This document shows, piece after piece, positions 9,438 through 20,737 of a stretch of 64,000 nucleotides of DNA; within the stretch, counting starts at the first letter, position 1, and each line of letters begins with the position of its first letter. Source of the stretch: Dryocosmus kuriphilus (Eukaryota > Arthropoda > Insecta > Hymenoptera > Cynipidae); the NCBI GenBank assembly GCA_038277395.1, contig CM076195.1:23150327-23214326 (forward strand), read 5' to 3'. Made by a program: the position numbers and the translations under genes. A model generated the notes under the pieces. It saw only the letters and a list, made by a program, of their open reading frames with translations. It ran no database searches and was not told where the DNA came from.

Positions 9438-12345
9438 GAATTATTATTATTATTATTATTATTATTATTGTTTAGCAGTTCGAACTCGGAAGTTCATTGC
9501 CTTATCTACCCGAAACCGCCACGCATCTCTATCCTGTGCATCCTCCATCCATTTTAAATAATCATGTCCTAGCTCTTTTAGATCGTCCCTTACGTTTTTA
9601 TCCCATCTGTTTCTCGGTCTGCCTAGAGGTTTCTTACTAATCGGTTTCCCTATTAAAACTTGCGCCGCTGTTTTTTCGTTGCTCATTCCTGCTGCATGTC
9701 CTGCCCATATTAATTTACGCGCTTTCATTACTCTATTAATATTTACTGACCCGTAGAGAGCATGTAGCTCATCATTATGCAGTTTTCTGCACTCATCAGT
9801 CTCTTCGTCCCTTTTTAGGCCACAGATTTTTCTAAGTACTTTATTTTCGAATACTCTGAACTTGTTCTCCTCGCCTTTCGTCAGCGCACGCGTTCGCACC
9901 CGTACATGATGACCGGCATTATTATCGTTTTGTAAACTCCTACCTTGATGTTTCTAGATAACGATCGCGATTTGAGTACCGTATTTGTTGCATAGTAGCA
10001 CCCATTGCCAGCGTGGAGCCGCCTGTTGATTTCCGTTTTAATTTTATTGTCGCTAGTTATGATAGTCCCGAAGTATTTAAACTCATTAACTTTTTCGAAT
10101 TTCATATTTCCAACCATTAGATCCCCCTCTTAATTACTTTATTCTGATCTGTCGACGGTCAAATATTTTGTCTTCGATTCGCTAACTTCTAAACCTATTT
10201 CCTTGTCTTTTGTGATCAAGATTCCTACATTTTTAACTACAGTTTCTTTATCATCCCCGACTAAGTCGAGATCATCCGCATATCCCAGAATTTGTATTAT
10301 CCTATTGAGGGTAGTACCGGGTGGATACGCTTGCACTTGTTTGACCACGTATTCTAAAACTAAGTTGAAGAGGATGCACGAAAGCGCATCGCCCTGTTTC
10401 AGGCCATCGCGGATCAAAAACTCTTCAGATAATCTTCCGTTTACGCGTATCCCACGCCCACTGCCGCTTAAGCACACTTCGATAAGTCTAACCAATTTCC
10501 TTGGTACACCCAAGAACTCCAGAATCCAGTACATTCGTGCGCGTATAATAGAGTCGTAAGCTTTTTTGAAGTCGATAAATAGCTGATGTATTGCTTCATT
10601 AAATTCCCATTTCTTTTCTAACAGTTGTCTAATTGTAAACATTTGATCGCTTGTAGACCGGTTTCGGCGGAATCCACACTTGTAATCCCCAATGACTTCC
10701 TCAGCAAAAGGCGTTAGTCTACTTAAGATTACATTGGTCAGGATCTTATAGTATGAAGGCACAAGTGAAATTCTCCGATAATTGTTACAGTTCGTTTTAT
10801 CGCCTTTTTTAAAAATGGGTATGATAGTAGAGGTATTAGTTCTGACGGTAGGTCGTCGATGCCCGCGGCTTTGTTATTTTTCAACTTCTTTATGGTCACT
10901 TCAATTTATTTATCAGTAGGCTAATCAATTAGTAGATCAGCAGTGTGGATTTCACCGAGATTATCTTCAACGGGGGCTTCGCGTACGTTCAATAGCTTAT
11001 CGAAGTAGTGTTTCCATAAATTTAGTCTCTCTGTCGCGTCGGCTACTAGATTGCCATTTTCGTCCCTCATTACTTCCGTTCTACTTTGAAAGCCTTTCCT
11101 TATAAAATTGATTCCCCTTTACATCTCAAGTGGGTTATTTTGTTTATTATGCGTTTCTATTGCTAGTATTTTATTATTTTCCCACTCCCTTTTCTTGTAT
11201 CTGTAAAACCTATTTGTACTTTTACTAATCTCGAGATGCTTCTTATGCGTTTGATGGCACTTATTTTGTAAATTAATTAGTTTGGTCTCTGTTCGCTTTT
11301 CAAACCATAGTTTGCACTCTTCGTTGAACTATGGTATGCTTTTGGTTACTTTCTTTAAACCTGTAGTACGTTTCGCAGCTGTCTTTATCGCCTTTTTCAT
11401 ATTGCCCCACAGGGTTTCCGGGTCCTTTTCATAATTATCGCTGTCGTCTCTCTCTCTCTGTAGTTGATAATTCAATGTTTCTGTTGGTGTTTCAAACTTA
11501 TCTATATTGAAACGGACTGTTGGCTCTGGGCGGCTAGTTTTATTACTTAGCACTAGTCCAGATCTTAGTTACACTATCACGAGGAAGTGGTCTGAATTTA
11601 AATCGGCTCCCCTGTAAGATCTTGCATCGAGAATGTTTCTATGGCATCTTCTGTCAATTAAAACGTGATCAATCTGATTGTGAGTGATACCATCTGGTGA
11701 TGTCCAGATCGCCTTATGTATATTCTTATGCTTGAAATATGTGCTTTTGACAACGAGGTTCTTTGAAGCTGCAAAGTTTATTACTCTAGTCCCACTATCA
11801 TTAATGACGTCATGCAAGCTTCCTGACCCTATTTTAGATCTATACACCGGTTCTTTTCCAATTTTTGCGTTGAAATCTCCCAATACTATTTTTTCGTCAA
11901 ACGTCGAGAACTTGTCAAAAACTTGTTAAATTGTTTCGTAAAAAAGATCTTTAGTGTCTTCGTCTTTGTCCTCGGTAGGGCAGTGCACGTTGATTAGCAC
12001 CTGTTTGCAGAAATTACCCTTTAGTACAATATATAGTAACCGGTCGTTAATGAATTGCATATCGATAACTGCTTGCGAAATTCGTTTATTAATAAGAAAA
12101 TCGATCCCTAGTGTGCGCCGTTTAGCTCCCCCATAGTGAAAAGTGTAGTTCTCCTTAGAAATTGATGCGTACTCGCCCGGCCAGTAGGTTTCTTGAAGTG
12201 CTGTTTATATCAATATCGCATCTCCTTGCTATCTCAGTGAGTTCGATAAATCTGTCAGTATTTAGACTACGAGCGTTCAGAGTTCCCGCCTTTAGATATT
12301 TTATTGTAGTTGTTTGTTTTTGAAAGTTAGCCATGATAGTGTTAA
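9438..12345 (-). mobile_element. RTE-like non-LTR retrotransposon
   Basis: A single endonuclease-reverse transcriptase coding region on the minus strand with almost no 3' UTR. The element ends in a trinucleotide tract, (TAA)n on its sense strand (plus-strand 9440-9470). LINEs of the RTE group typically end in short tandem repeats. The coding start is at 12334 and the 5' end is not defined beyond it. It is about 2.9 kb long and near full length, but frame-broken. Confidence 0.82.
9465..12334 (-). pseudogene. Endonuclease/reverse transcriptase polyprotein of the RTE-like LINE
   Basis: Target-primed reverse transcription enzyme. It starts MANFQKQTTTIKYLKAGTLN at 12334, followed by an AP-endonuclease-like domain. 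The C-terminal half of that domain is at 11569-11883, with GDFNAKIG, a TSPDGITHNQIDHVLI segment and a terminal SDH (catalytic Asp-His). Reverse transcriptase lies at 10139-10762, with FIDFKKAYDS, the GLKQGD segment and the catalytic YADD box (GYADDLDLVGDD). The C-terminal region at 9465-10117 includes KYFGTIIT, a WAGHAAGM segment and a GRPRNRWD motif. Frames change several times (near 12200, 11900, 11560, 10130 and 9890), so it is not translatable. The final codons are CAA then TAA, and that stop is the first unit of the 3' (TAA)n tract. Confidence 0.85.
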
Positions 12346-12779
12346 GAAAATCCGCACGTTATTTATTTTTGGTACATTCCCTGCGACCCAATTAGGTCAT
12401 TTAAAGGGTAACATGATAAGAAACATATAAACGTCTTACAGGAAGAAAGAAAAACTAAATACTAAATATACAGCTCAATAGGGGCGGCGATTACATGTGT
12501 AAGACCCCGGTTTTAAGAAAAAGCGACCAATAAGAATATTTTGAATAGTTCGAAAAATGAAAAAGTTAATGAAGTTAGGCTGTCATGTAATATAAGTTTA
12601 TCGCTTCTTAGAGGATAAAGAATAATATGTAAGAGAAAAGTATTATAGCGCATTGCTAGCCTGGGTTACATATGTGTTAACGCATCTCAAAAAGAGAGGT
12701 TTGTTCACGGAAAAAAGGTCGAAGTTATTCGTTGGGCTGCTAGTAACAAGTCTGTTTATGTTAGTACACATGTAATAAA
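12346..12779. other. No feature recognised
   Basis: AT-rich sequence between two LINE relics running in opposite directions; part may be the untranslated leader of either. No RNA gene or terminal repeat seen. Confidence 0.4.
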
Positions 12780-13390
12780 TAGGTGCCCTCTGACCTAAAG
12801 CACGTTTGGGTGGAGCTTTATAGAAAGGAGCATAGTGTCGAGTAACAGATCGAGGCACCTTAAACAATATCTGTTGTAAAATAGCCGGTAATCTACTTTG
12901 GATCGTAAAATTTTGAAAAGATATAAACAACGACGCTCAGCAGATGTTAGAAAATCGAAATTCGCAGTGTAAAAATAGATCACGTCCATTACATCAGTGG
13001 CATTGAAAAAGACATAAAAATCAGCCCGAATACGTTCTGGAAATTTATAAACAATGGCAAATCTAGCACCAGACAAACAAAGTCTATGTATTCCGGCTTG
13101 ACAACATTGTGCGATCCACTATCGATTGCGAATGCGTTTGCTGATGTGTTCTCCCGCGCGTTTCAAGTCCCCGATGCACTTGAGGAAACCCCGTATGTCC
13201 CTTCTGATTTTTATGCTAGAAACTCTTCTTTTTTTTTAACAAGTAACGATGTAGCAACTGCAGCCAAGACTCTCATCAGAAACTGCAGGTGTTGATCAGA
13301 TCCCTAATTTTTTTGTAAAAGATTGTGCCTCTGTGTTATCCGAACCCCTGACTATGATTTTTAATATCGCCCTCAAAACAGCCGCCTCTC
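12780..13390 (+). pseudogene. Degraded LINE reverse transcriptase N-terminal fragment
   Basis: On the plus strand, frames around 13020-13300 give TFWKFINNG, then GLTTLCDPLSIANAFADVFS and further on DVATAAKTLI. After a frame change at about 13290 the frame reads PNFFVKDCASVLSEPLTMIF. This order is characteristic of the linker and first RT motifs of Jockey/CR1-type LINEs, where a replication-like FW-motif precedes the RT. Everything after 13390 is missing, and the upstream part has many stops. Opposite-strand frames here are shadows. The clade is uncertain. Confidence 0.6.
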
Positions 13391-14215
13391 TGTCAAGAAC
13401 CAAAGGTTAGGTTATGTTAGGTTATTTTAGATTAGGTAAGGTTACCCAGTAAAAAAAGTCGAATAAGAATTAAGGTTCCTGAATTCCTTTCAATTTTAAT
13501 TTCTGATTCGAGGAAAAGAATTGAGTCGCATTGAGAATAAATTGAACAACTTGGGAACCTAATACGTGATCAAGGTAATTTGAAAAGAATCCTGTCTGTC
13601 TATCATTCCTCGAATTGAGAAGTATTTACCAGCGTTCACGTGAATTCGAGCCGCCGAACTGAAAAGAATTCTCTCCTCTCGAAACGTTTCGTCGAATTCG
13701 CATCAATTGCTACATAGTTCCAATTCGAAATTGTCGCAAAGCGGGATTCACGATAGCTCTTAGCGTATTCTTCCCAATTCTTCTCAATACGTTCTTTTTT
13801 ACTTGTTAGGTTAAGTTAGGTAGTGGTACGTAGATATACAGTGGAGGGAAAATAAGAAGGAGATGGAAAGAAGTAGTGAAAAAAGTATTATATTAGAAAT
13901 CATAGAATTCTTCAGAATGTTCAAGGGGTAGGCGCGCGAAGCGCGCAGGGTGGCTTAGCCCCCCTTCTATATATCTCTCTATATTATACAAATTTCTCGC
14001 CGCCGCCAACACACCACCGCCGCTGTGTCAGGAAGCCCGAGAAGTTAGCTTCGGTAAGGTTGGGTAAGGTTGGGTTAGGTTAGGTAAGCTAGCTTATGTA
14101 AGGTTAGGTTCGGTTAGGTTAGGGGGTTGAAGGGGGGTTGGCGAGCGAAGCGAGCAGGGGGCAAAGCCACCTAGTGTATATATATATATATAGGATTAGG
14201 TTAAGTTGCTTAGGT
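13391..14215. repeat. TTAGG-like runs and an embedded MITE
   Basis: Imperfect GGTTAGGTTA strings occur at 13402-13445, 13803-13825 and 14055-14130. They resemble the insect telomere unit TTAGG but are irregular, so they are interstitial repeats. Two GC-rich palindromic blocks, GCGCGCGAAGCGCGC (about 13931) and GGCGAGCGAAGCGAGC (about 14139), are each followed by a GGCTTAGCC or GGCAAAGCC string. No coding sequence recognised. Confidence 0.65.
13445..13806. mobile_element. MITE of about 360 bp
   Basis: Imperfect inverted termini: AGTAAAAAAAGTCGAATAAG (from 13448) against the complement of CAATACGTTCTTTTTTACTT (ending near 13804). The interior is enriched in GAATTC/TTGAATTC-like words in both orientations. 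It lies within the TTAGG-like run, with GGTTA strings at both ends that could be a target duplication. Confidence 0.5.
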
Positions 14216-14495
14216 TGACTTGAGTTCAAGGGTTCAATTCAAGTCATTTTTACATAGAAAAACACCCAGATACGCACAGGTACGGGCGCCAAAATGCGTG
14301 TCTAATTACTGTACAGTATTCGCAAAAAATACCTCTCTGGGAAACTTTGCGTCTTCGATATCTCAAAAAATATTCATTTCGGGGCTTTTGTGGCCATTGA
14401 GACTTTTTTTCGGAACGATATGAACTAAAATATATCAAAAATTCAGCGAAATCCACCGGGAACCAGAATCCATAAGATTTGTGCGGGGTCCTTTT
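14216..14495. other. No feature recognised
   Basis: Open on both strands for about 70-80 codons, but no family was recognised and the two frames overlap antisense; no support for a gene. Confidence 0.35.
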
Positions 14496-14712
14496 CAAAA
14501 ATTTCCAAAATTTTGAGAATTTTGGAAGTTTTTGAGAATTTTGGTAATTTTGACATTTTTTTGAGAATTTTGGTAATTTTTGAAATTTTTGAAATTTTAT
14601 AAAATATTGGAAATTTTGGTGATTATGAAAATTTTTGAGAATTTTGGTAATTTTAGAGAATTTTGGAAATTTTGAAAATTTTTTGAAATTTTTGAGAATT
14701 TTGGTAATTTGG
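14496..14712. repeat. Low-complexity GAGAATTTTGGTAATTTT repeats
   Basis: Irregular tandem array of 18-25-bp variants built from GAGAATTTTGG and AATTTTTGAAATTTT. Confidence 0.85.
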
Positions 14713-14951
14713 AAACTTCTAAAAGCTTGTCGAGCTTCGAAATATGTGGAAATATATGTATACAGGTATCCCTCTTTTTACGCGGTTTTGATTATACGCG
14801 GTTTTAGAACTGTTACCAAAATTTTTTTTACGCGGACGTGACTAGATTATAGGCGGTTTCGCTTGTTTTGTTTATAACCATGTTCGGACAGTTTATCAAA
14901 TGTCAACAAAATCTAAAACCCTCTAGTTTTTTGTAAATTTTTTTTTCCGAA

Positions 14952-16680
14952 ATGGCTCCAAAAACTAGCCAAAAGAAATTTTAAAAAGTGAAAAAAGTCA
15001 TGAGTTTAGCAGACAAAATAAAAATTCTTAATTTACTTGATGCAAACGAAAGAGTCAGTGCGGTCGCAAAGAGATTTGGCGTGAATGAATCTACTATAAG
15101 GACCATTCGAGACAACAAAATAAAAATTCGCAGTAGCGCACAACAAATGGGATCTCACGTAAAAGTAAGTGAATGCATAAATCGATGTGGAATATAAATG
15201 ATTTTTGTAAGAAAACACTTTTCAACTCCCGCGTACGATTGTGATTGCAGGTTGTAAAATATACGAGAAATAAGAACATTGAAAAAATGGAAGACATGCT
15301 GATTATATGGATTCAAGATAAAATCTATAAAAAAATACCCTTGTCTACAGAAATGATTCGAGAGCAAGCTTCAATTTTGTATGATTATGTTGTCAACAAA
15401 TGTGGTGCCTCTGCTAAAGAAAAGTTTTCAGCTAGTAAAGGCTGGTTTGAAGGTTTCAAAAATAGGTTTTCTCTGCATAATGTAAAATTCAGCGGTGAAG
15501 CTGCATCAGCAGATCATAAAGCTGCCGCAGAATTTCCTCTGCAGTTAAGGCAACTAATTTTTGAGAAAAACTTTTCTCCAGAGCAGGTTTTTAACTGCGA
15601 TGAAACCGGACTTTTCTGGAAAAGAATGCCAAATCGCACCTTTTTAACCGAACAAGAACAGGCAGCTCCAGGGTTCAAAGCCGGCAAAGATCGATACACT
15701 CTTCTTTTTTGTGCTAATGCAACTGGTACGCTAAAATGTAAACCGCTACTCGTGTACAGATCGGAAACTCCTCGAGCTCTGCGTGGAAAAAAAAAGAGTA
15801 TTTGCCGGTGTTCTGGAAAGCCAACAAGAAAGCTTGGGTAACAAAGAAAATTTTTGATGCATGGTTAGTTCAATCATTCCTTCCTGAAGTCAAAGAATTT
15901 TTGCAAAAAAATAACCTTGATTTCAAAATTCTTTTGACACTTGATAACGCATCTGCTCACTCAACTGAATTACTAAATGCTCACCCAAACTTGGAAATTT
16001 TATTTCTCCCTCCCAACACTACTTCTTTGATCCAACCGATGGATCAAACCGTCATATCGACTTTTAAATCGTACTACTTACGCAGAGTCTTAAAGAATAT
16101 GTTGCAAGCTGTCAATGAATATTCTGAACATGACTCAGGTTTTGTTAAAGACTGTTGGAAACAATTTACAATTGCTGATTCTATTAGAATTGTAAAAGAA
16201 TCTTGGGATGAAGTTGCACCCTCTACTATAAATAGAAGTTGGAGAAAATTGTGGCCTGAGGTTGTGCCACAAAAAGAGACGCCGGTTTTGAATGTTATCG
16301 ATGAGATAATCAGCGTTTCAAAAGAAATTGGAGGTGAAGGGTTCGAGGATCTTCAACCCTCGAACATAAGAGAACTTTTTGAAGAAGGTGTTGAATTAAC
16401 TCCAGAAGATCTTGAAGCGGTTATTGAAGATTCCCAAGAGAAAAAAACAAGCGATGAAGGTAAACAAAGCGACGATCCAACACTCACTGCTGCAAATTTG
16501 AGAGCGATTATGAGTCTAATGCAACAAGCCATTGATTCAGCCGTCGAAAATGATCCGATTATGGTACGCAGCAGGAAATTCAAGCACGATTGTGAAGTAG
16601 CTATGAGTGCTTATATGGAATTACATAAAGACTTCATGAGATGCGCTAAACAGACACGCGTTACTGATTTTTTAAAGTGA
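14952..16680 (+). pseudogene. Tigger transposase (CENP-B/jerky type), one premature stop and one 1-nt frameshift
   Basis: Cut-and-paste transposase. The first ATG (14952) is followed in frame by TAA at 14982-14984; the next in-frame ATG is 15000 (MSLADKIKILNLLDANERVS), giving a psq-type helix-turn-helix. Exon 1 ends at 15164 and exon 2 starts at 15251, in phase 0. Exon 2 begins with a CENP-B-like second DNA-binding domain (WIQDKIYKKIPLSTEMIREQ, then ASKGWFEGFKNRF), followed by a DDE domain with VFNCDETGL, LTLDNASAH and QPMDQTVIS. There are 32 residues between the second and third aspartates (DD32D). An A9 run at 15787-15795 is one base short, shifting the frame before LPVFWKANKKAWV; the frame is then open to 16680. 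AATAAA follows at about 16709. A missing A in a homopolymer could be a sequencing error. Confidence 0.92.
15165..15250 (+). other. 86-bp intron in the Tigger transposase
   Basis: Donor GTAAGT at 15165 and acceptor GATTGCAG ending at 15250. Removing it joins GTA AAA to GTT GTA in frame and links the helix-turn-helix to the CENP-B-like domain; unspliced, the frame stops at 15197. Confidence 0.85.
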
Positions 16681-16841
16681 ATCTGCTAAAAATTCATGTG
16701 TATCTACTAATAAAATATGGTGAAAATGGTAAATCTGTCACTTCCTTGCACCTAACCCTCTATTTCCCATAAGAACAATGTCTTTTTTTACGCGGTACTT
16801 TTTTGGAACGGAACTACCGCGTAAAAAGAGGGATACCTGTA

Positions 16842-16910
16842 TATTTCTCCGCCGTCCCTGGCTTTTTCAACGAAACACCTTGGCTTTATTTTTGTCAAGA
16901 AAGTTCAAGC
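16842..16910. other. Flank between Tigger element and tRNA-like sequence
   Basis: Short unique sequence, no feature. Confidence 0.4.
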
Positions 16911-17018
16911 GGTGTAATAGCTCAATCGGCTAAGGCGTGCGGCATATTTATACATAAGGTTAGGTAGTTTCATGTATGCTAGGTAGGGTTCGAATCCTCA
17001 ACGGGTGCGATTTTTTAT
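16911..17018 (+). repeat. tRNA-like sequence with oversized variable insert (tRNA-derived SINE or pseudo-tRNA)
   Basis: TAGCTCAATCGGCTAAGG matches an A box and GGTTCGAATCC matches a B box, followed by a T6 tract suitable as a polymerase III terminator (about 17011). Between the boxes about 60 nt replace the normal anticodon and variable arms, including a TTAGG-like GGTTAGGTAG. Acceptor-stem pairing is poor. A functional tRNA is unlikely; it is more probably a tRNA-derived SINE head or decayed tRNA. Confidence 0.6.
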
Positions 17019-18245
17019 AGTAATTAAGCGTGCTAGAGTATATAAGTAAATGTTTGTGAAATTGTGTAACTTTAAACATAATTTAAGTGCAGCCATAATG
17101 TATAAAACAATTTTTTTGCAGATTTATCTAAATTGTAGGTAAATTTCTAAATTTGACTACAAAATTAACTATTAATTAAGTATATTATATATATAAAATG
17201 AATTATTAATTAAATAACATTTCACAAATATTTCATGCAATATTTTGCACGATCTGTGCGAGAGACATACCTTTATTTCAGAAAAATGTCTTTGAAATGT
17301 TTAGAAAATGTTGCAAACTTTACAAGAAACCTTGCAGAAATCTTGCAGTAATATATCATGCTGTGTGGGGATCGCAGGTGAGTCCACCGTCCCAGGAGTG
17401 ATAATGGGAGCTTGAGCTTCCGACTTTGACAAAGACCATGTTAACTTGTCGTCAGACACATTACGGTTTTTGCCTCTTATCCTAAAATCCCCCTGCAAGG
17501 CAGTGCACCACACTGGCATCAATACCACGTTGACCCTACAGGCGAATCATTCCACATATCCCTTGCGGACAGTGTCATCGCTGTGCTGTTCAATGGGGCA
17601 GCAGGATTTTTCCCTTACAAGATTTTTTTTTTTTTTTTTCAGGTAGTATTTCTAAGTGGATACACGCTTCGCCTCGACTTGACAGAACCCACCTATTGCG
17701 TATGGATGCGAAAGGTGAATCCTCCCAAACCATGGCTGTCGTTTACATATTTTACACCAGTGTGAGCTCACCGCACCCACGACTGGTTCCTATCGGCCTT
17801 CCGCGATTACTTATTCTTGTATTTGCATTTAGCTTCAGGGGCTTGCAACCTCAGGGGCCGTTCCTCTATCCGATATCTGAGGACGTGCTGCGTAGTGTTG
17901 ACAGGAAAGATTGGCCCCCAACATCCCCCCCACCCCCAAGATCCCCTTCCCTTTTGGAAAAATACGCGCATATGCGAATACAACGTTGTTTCAAAATTTC
18001 AAAATGATCGTTAGAGAACTTTCGGAGTTTTGCGATTAGGAACAAACGAACATTACATTTATATATATGCAGGTATAGAATCGTTTGTCTCAGATGCCGT
18101 TTCATGAGTATGGTCGAATGCTCTGGTTTCCATTCCCAGGTACGCCTTTGACTCTCTCTGAGGGGAGTGCTTTTGACCCCTTGGCACCTGGGATAAGCAT
18201 CGCTTGATACTTGTTTTGATTGAACAATAAGAATTGAAAACAAAT
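17019..18245. other. No recognised gene
   Basis: 17019-17340 is AT-rich. Between 17350 and 18010 base composition rises and frames of 60-100 codons are open on both strands, but none matches a family I know, and a T18 run at 17622-17640 lies inside the longest plus frames. This may be an old retroelement or transcript fragment. Confidence 0.35.
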
Positions 18246-18385
18246 GTGTGTGATAATGTTGCCTGACAGGGGTCATTGTTTGTATAAAAAAAAACAACAA
18301 GCTATGATTCTTCATGTCTCTGATAATGTTGCCTGACGGGGGTCACTGTTTGTATAAAAAAGAAAACAGCATGCAGTGATTCTTC
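18246..18385. repeat. Tandem duplication of about 68 bp
   Basis: GATAATGTTGCCTGAC followed by GGGGTCA-TGTTTGTATAAAAAA occurs at about 18252 and again at about 18320, each followed by a GATTCTTCA string. Confidence 0.8.
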
Positions 18386-18639
18386 AAGCATCATCTTGAG
18401 GCATTTGTGAATTTTTTCAATTCAAAATAACACCTTTTTTACTTCGGGCATTCCTTTACACCTGAGAAAAAGCTGCGATGCTTGATGGTCCAGAGCAAGA
18501 TTATTTTATTTATTTGAATAATATTCAAGCAGAATGATTTTTGAAACGGCGTCTGATACCAACGAATCTACTAAGCACTTGCCGCGTTCACGATCATGTT
18601 TAGTATCGAAGTGCCGGGTCATGATTACCTGTGGGAGGA
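18386..18639. other. No feature recognised
   Basis: Unremarkable AT-rich sequence; no gene seen. Confidence 0.35.
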
Positions 18640-18840
18640 GGTGGGTCAAATTACAATAATGAATAGCTTTGAAAGAAAAAATGACTCAGCTCCGCTGGGA
18701 AGCGAACCCAGGTCTACAAATTGTCCGTCTGGTGCTCTAATCCTCAAGCTACGGAGAGTACGATTATTAGTATTATAATTATTCTTGGCTGAAGTGTGTC
18801 GTTCTTAATAACACATAAAAGCACCTAACTAATTTATTCT
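18640..18840 (-). repeat. tRNA-like SINE, copy 2
   Basis: Read on the minus strand: the TTAGTTAGGTGCTTTT module and GAACGACACACTTCAGCC, then CTCTCCGTAGCTTGAGGATT (A-box-like), CCAGACGGACAATTTG, CTGGGTTCGCTTCCCAG (B-box-like T arm), and CGGAGCTGAG closing against CTCTCCG. It shares its head with 8975-9080 and the outer module with 8745-8800 and 9230-9285. Confidence 0.6.
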
Positions 18841-19310
18841 ACTCAGACTTAAAACATCTTAAAATCAACATTGAAAATTTATATATATATTGAAAACTTT
18901 TAGGGGCTATAAAAGTTAATATTTAAAAAAAATAATTATTGAATTAAAAGGAATAAGACCTTGTTTTATTCTCTGAAATAATATAATTTTTATTGAATTT
19001 TTTATTATACTTATACATTAATTTTCTTACTATTTCTCTAAATTATTCCTATACGAGATCACTCATTTAGAGCTCGTTTCTATTTATCTTTCTTTTTAAT
19101 TTTCTTTGATTCTAATTAAATAATATCGTCCTAAGCGGAAATGATGAAATTATAATATCATATCTTTTATTTTTTATTCCAAATGACCACTTTAAACCTC
19201 TAAACAAGTAATAAGATGTGAATATATAAAAATGTTAATTAAATCGCAATCCTCGAAAGGCTAAAATAATCCTAACTGATTTATGTAGAAACGACAGATT
19301 AGGGGCAGAA
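18841..19310. other. AT-rich sequence, no feature recognised
   Basis: No gene, repeat terminus or RNA recognised. Confidence 0.4.
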
Positions 19311-20082
19311 AGTTCGGGTTATGTTAATTTAATAATTCTTTTATTCAATCATAAAATTTTCTCACACTTGTGGCTCAAAATAAAAAAGCATGTACATCAG
19401 AAATAAAGAGTAAACTATATATTCTATGACTATACCGTTTCGCTATTTAAACTCAAGCTGTCTCCTTCGAGGTTCAAAGTTATAGCACCTGAAACACGCC
19501 TGTTTCAGATGTGGAATGTAAACTTTCCACTAGACGCATGCGTCGTCCCTCGTACCAAAACTTAGAAACCTCTCTTTCGAGCGCAAGCAAGATTACCGGA
19601 AGTTCTTTGCTACCAGGGTATCCTGTTAGCAAAGTCCTTCATAAGTCTCCTCGTTGGCTAAACGGTAAACTCAGTGCTAGATAGAATTGAACTTCTATAC
19701 CTGCGTACTATCGTGCTAAACGGTAAACTCAGTGCTAGATAGAATTGAACTTCTATACCTGCGTACCATCGTAGCCGACCTTGCACCAGGATTCGAGTTA
19801 GAGATAGATAGTGAACTCTGTATTCCACTCAAATCTCAGGAGCTTTAATGCTCGCGACTGGTTGCCGAGACGCCCACTGATTCTCTTCTTCTTGCGAGCC
19901 ACACTTATGTAGCTTTTCGCGAGACGAAGTCCCCATATGTTCCCTTCGTGCGTAGGTGGGAGCTCTCGGGCATGCTCCGTCGCGCATCTGCCTCTTATAA
20001 TACTATCTTCTACCCTGCTGCTCCTATGTACGGCGGGTTGTCAATCGACAGGGCCCTTAATATAATACCCGAGGTTTCAATA
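19311..20082 (-). other. Possible solo LTR-like sequence with internal tandem duplication
   Basis: On the minus strand the order resembles a retroviral-type LTR: TGTCGATTGACAACCC at the 5' side (about 20050), a TATA-like TATTATAAGAGGCAG near 20000, and AATAAAAG near 19345. No matching second copy, primer site or target duplication was found, so this is weak. Inside it, a 58-bp block starting GCTAAACGGTAAACTCAGTG is tandemly duplicated at 19656 and 19714. Confidence 0.3.
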
Positions 20083-20730
20083 TATTAGGGTGGTTAAAAT
20101 AATAATAATAATTTTGGATTTCTTGAGGTCTCGCCTCCTCGTTTTATGTCATTTAATGAAAAAAGATTTTCCTAATTTTTTGAGATTTTAGAAAAAATTT
20201 TAAGAGGCAGGGCACGACTCCTAAAGTACCACACGCCTAACCTAAACCACTTTCAACTTAAAAGAGTTTCCATATCTCAGTTTATCTCTGATTCTGTTTT
20301 GGGGATACCTCCTGAGTATTTTAAGCTTAAAATATAAAAAAACTAGTAGAGCCCTTTTTGAAAAAATCCTTTTATAATTTTTTTTTAAATTTTGAAATAT
20401 ATTTCTATAAAAAACAATGAAATGGGAAACTTTATTCACCTAATTTCTTTAATTTTTCATTTTAAAATAAGATCAAAATATTCTAAAATTAGAAAAAACA
20501 AATTAAAAATTAGATTTTTTCAAGAAGGGTCTAATAGATTTTCTTTAAATTTTAAGCTTGAAATATTTGGGAGACGTCTGTAAAACAGAATCAGGAAGAA
20601 ATCGTACCTCTCCAAGGTTGTTTAAAAATCGGAAAAATTAGGAAACGTTTTTTTTTCACTAAATAACGCAAAACGAGGGTGTGAGACTTCAATAATTCTA
20701 AAATGATTAGTTTTTTGGGCCATCCTCATG
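20083..20730. mobile_element. Foldback element, family C
   Basis: Left arm from TTAGGGTGG (20085) and right arm ending GGGCCATCCT (about 20727) are reverse complements over nearly their whole length. Paired blocks include CTCGTTTT-TG-TATTTA-TGAAAAAA, CTGATTCTGTTTT and AAGCTTAAAAT. Arms of about 300 bp meet near 20400. It is non-coding. Fragments of the same family are at 8652-8697 and 51430-51690. Confidence 0.78.
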
Positions 20731-20737
20731 TATATTT

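Larger units (their letters stand above)
14763..16839 (+). mobile_element. Tigger/pogo-like DNA transposon, near intact
   Basis: The element is 2,077 bp with perfect 24-bp terminal inverted repeats beginning CAGGTATCCCTCTTTTTACG and ending in the exact complement. It is bounded by TA on both sides (14761-14762 and 16840-16841), the expected target duplication. Further TACGCGGT-type subterminal motifs occur inside both ends (about 14794, 14828 and 16789) and may be transposase-binding sites. It encodes one transposase with an intron. Only two single-site lesions are apparent, so it is young or recently active. Confidence 0.93.

Noticed and set aside
10203..10559. 118-codon plus frame
   Set aside because: Antisense shadow of the LINE reverse transcriptase.
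13391..14130. Telomere end, because of TTAGG-like runs
   Set aside because: The runs are short, irregular and surrounded by other sequence on both sides; interstitial repeats only.
16911..17018. Functional tRNA gene
   Set aside because: Acceptor stem does not pair and the anticodon arm is replaced by a long insert.
17301..18315. Host gene in the GC-richer stretch
   Set aside because: Frames on both strands are open but unrelated to known families, and no splice-consistent model could be made.
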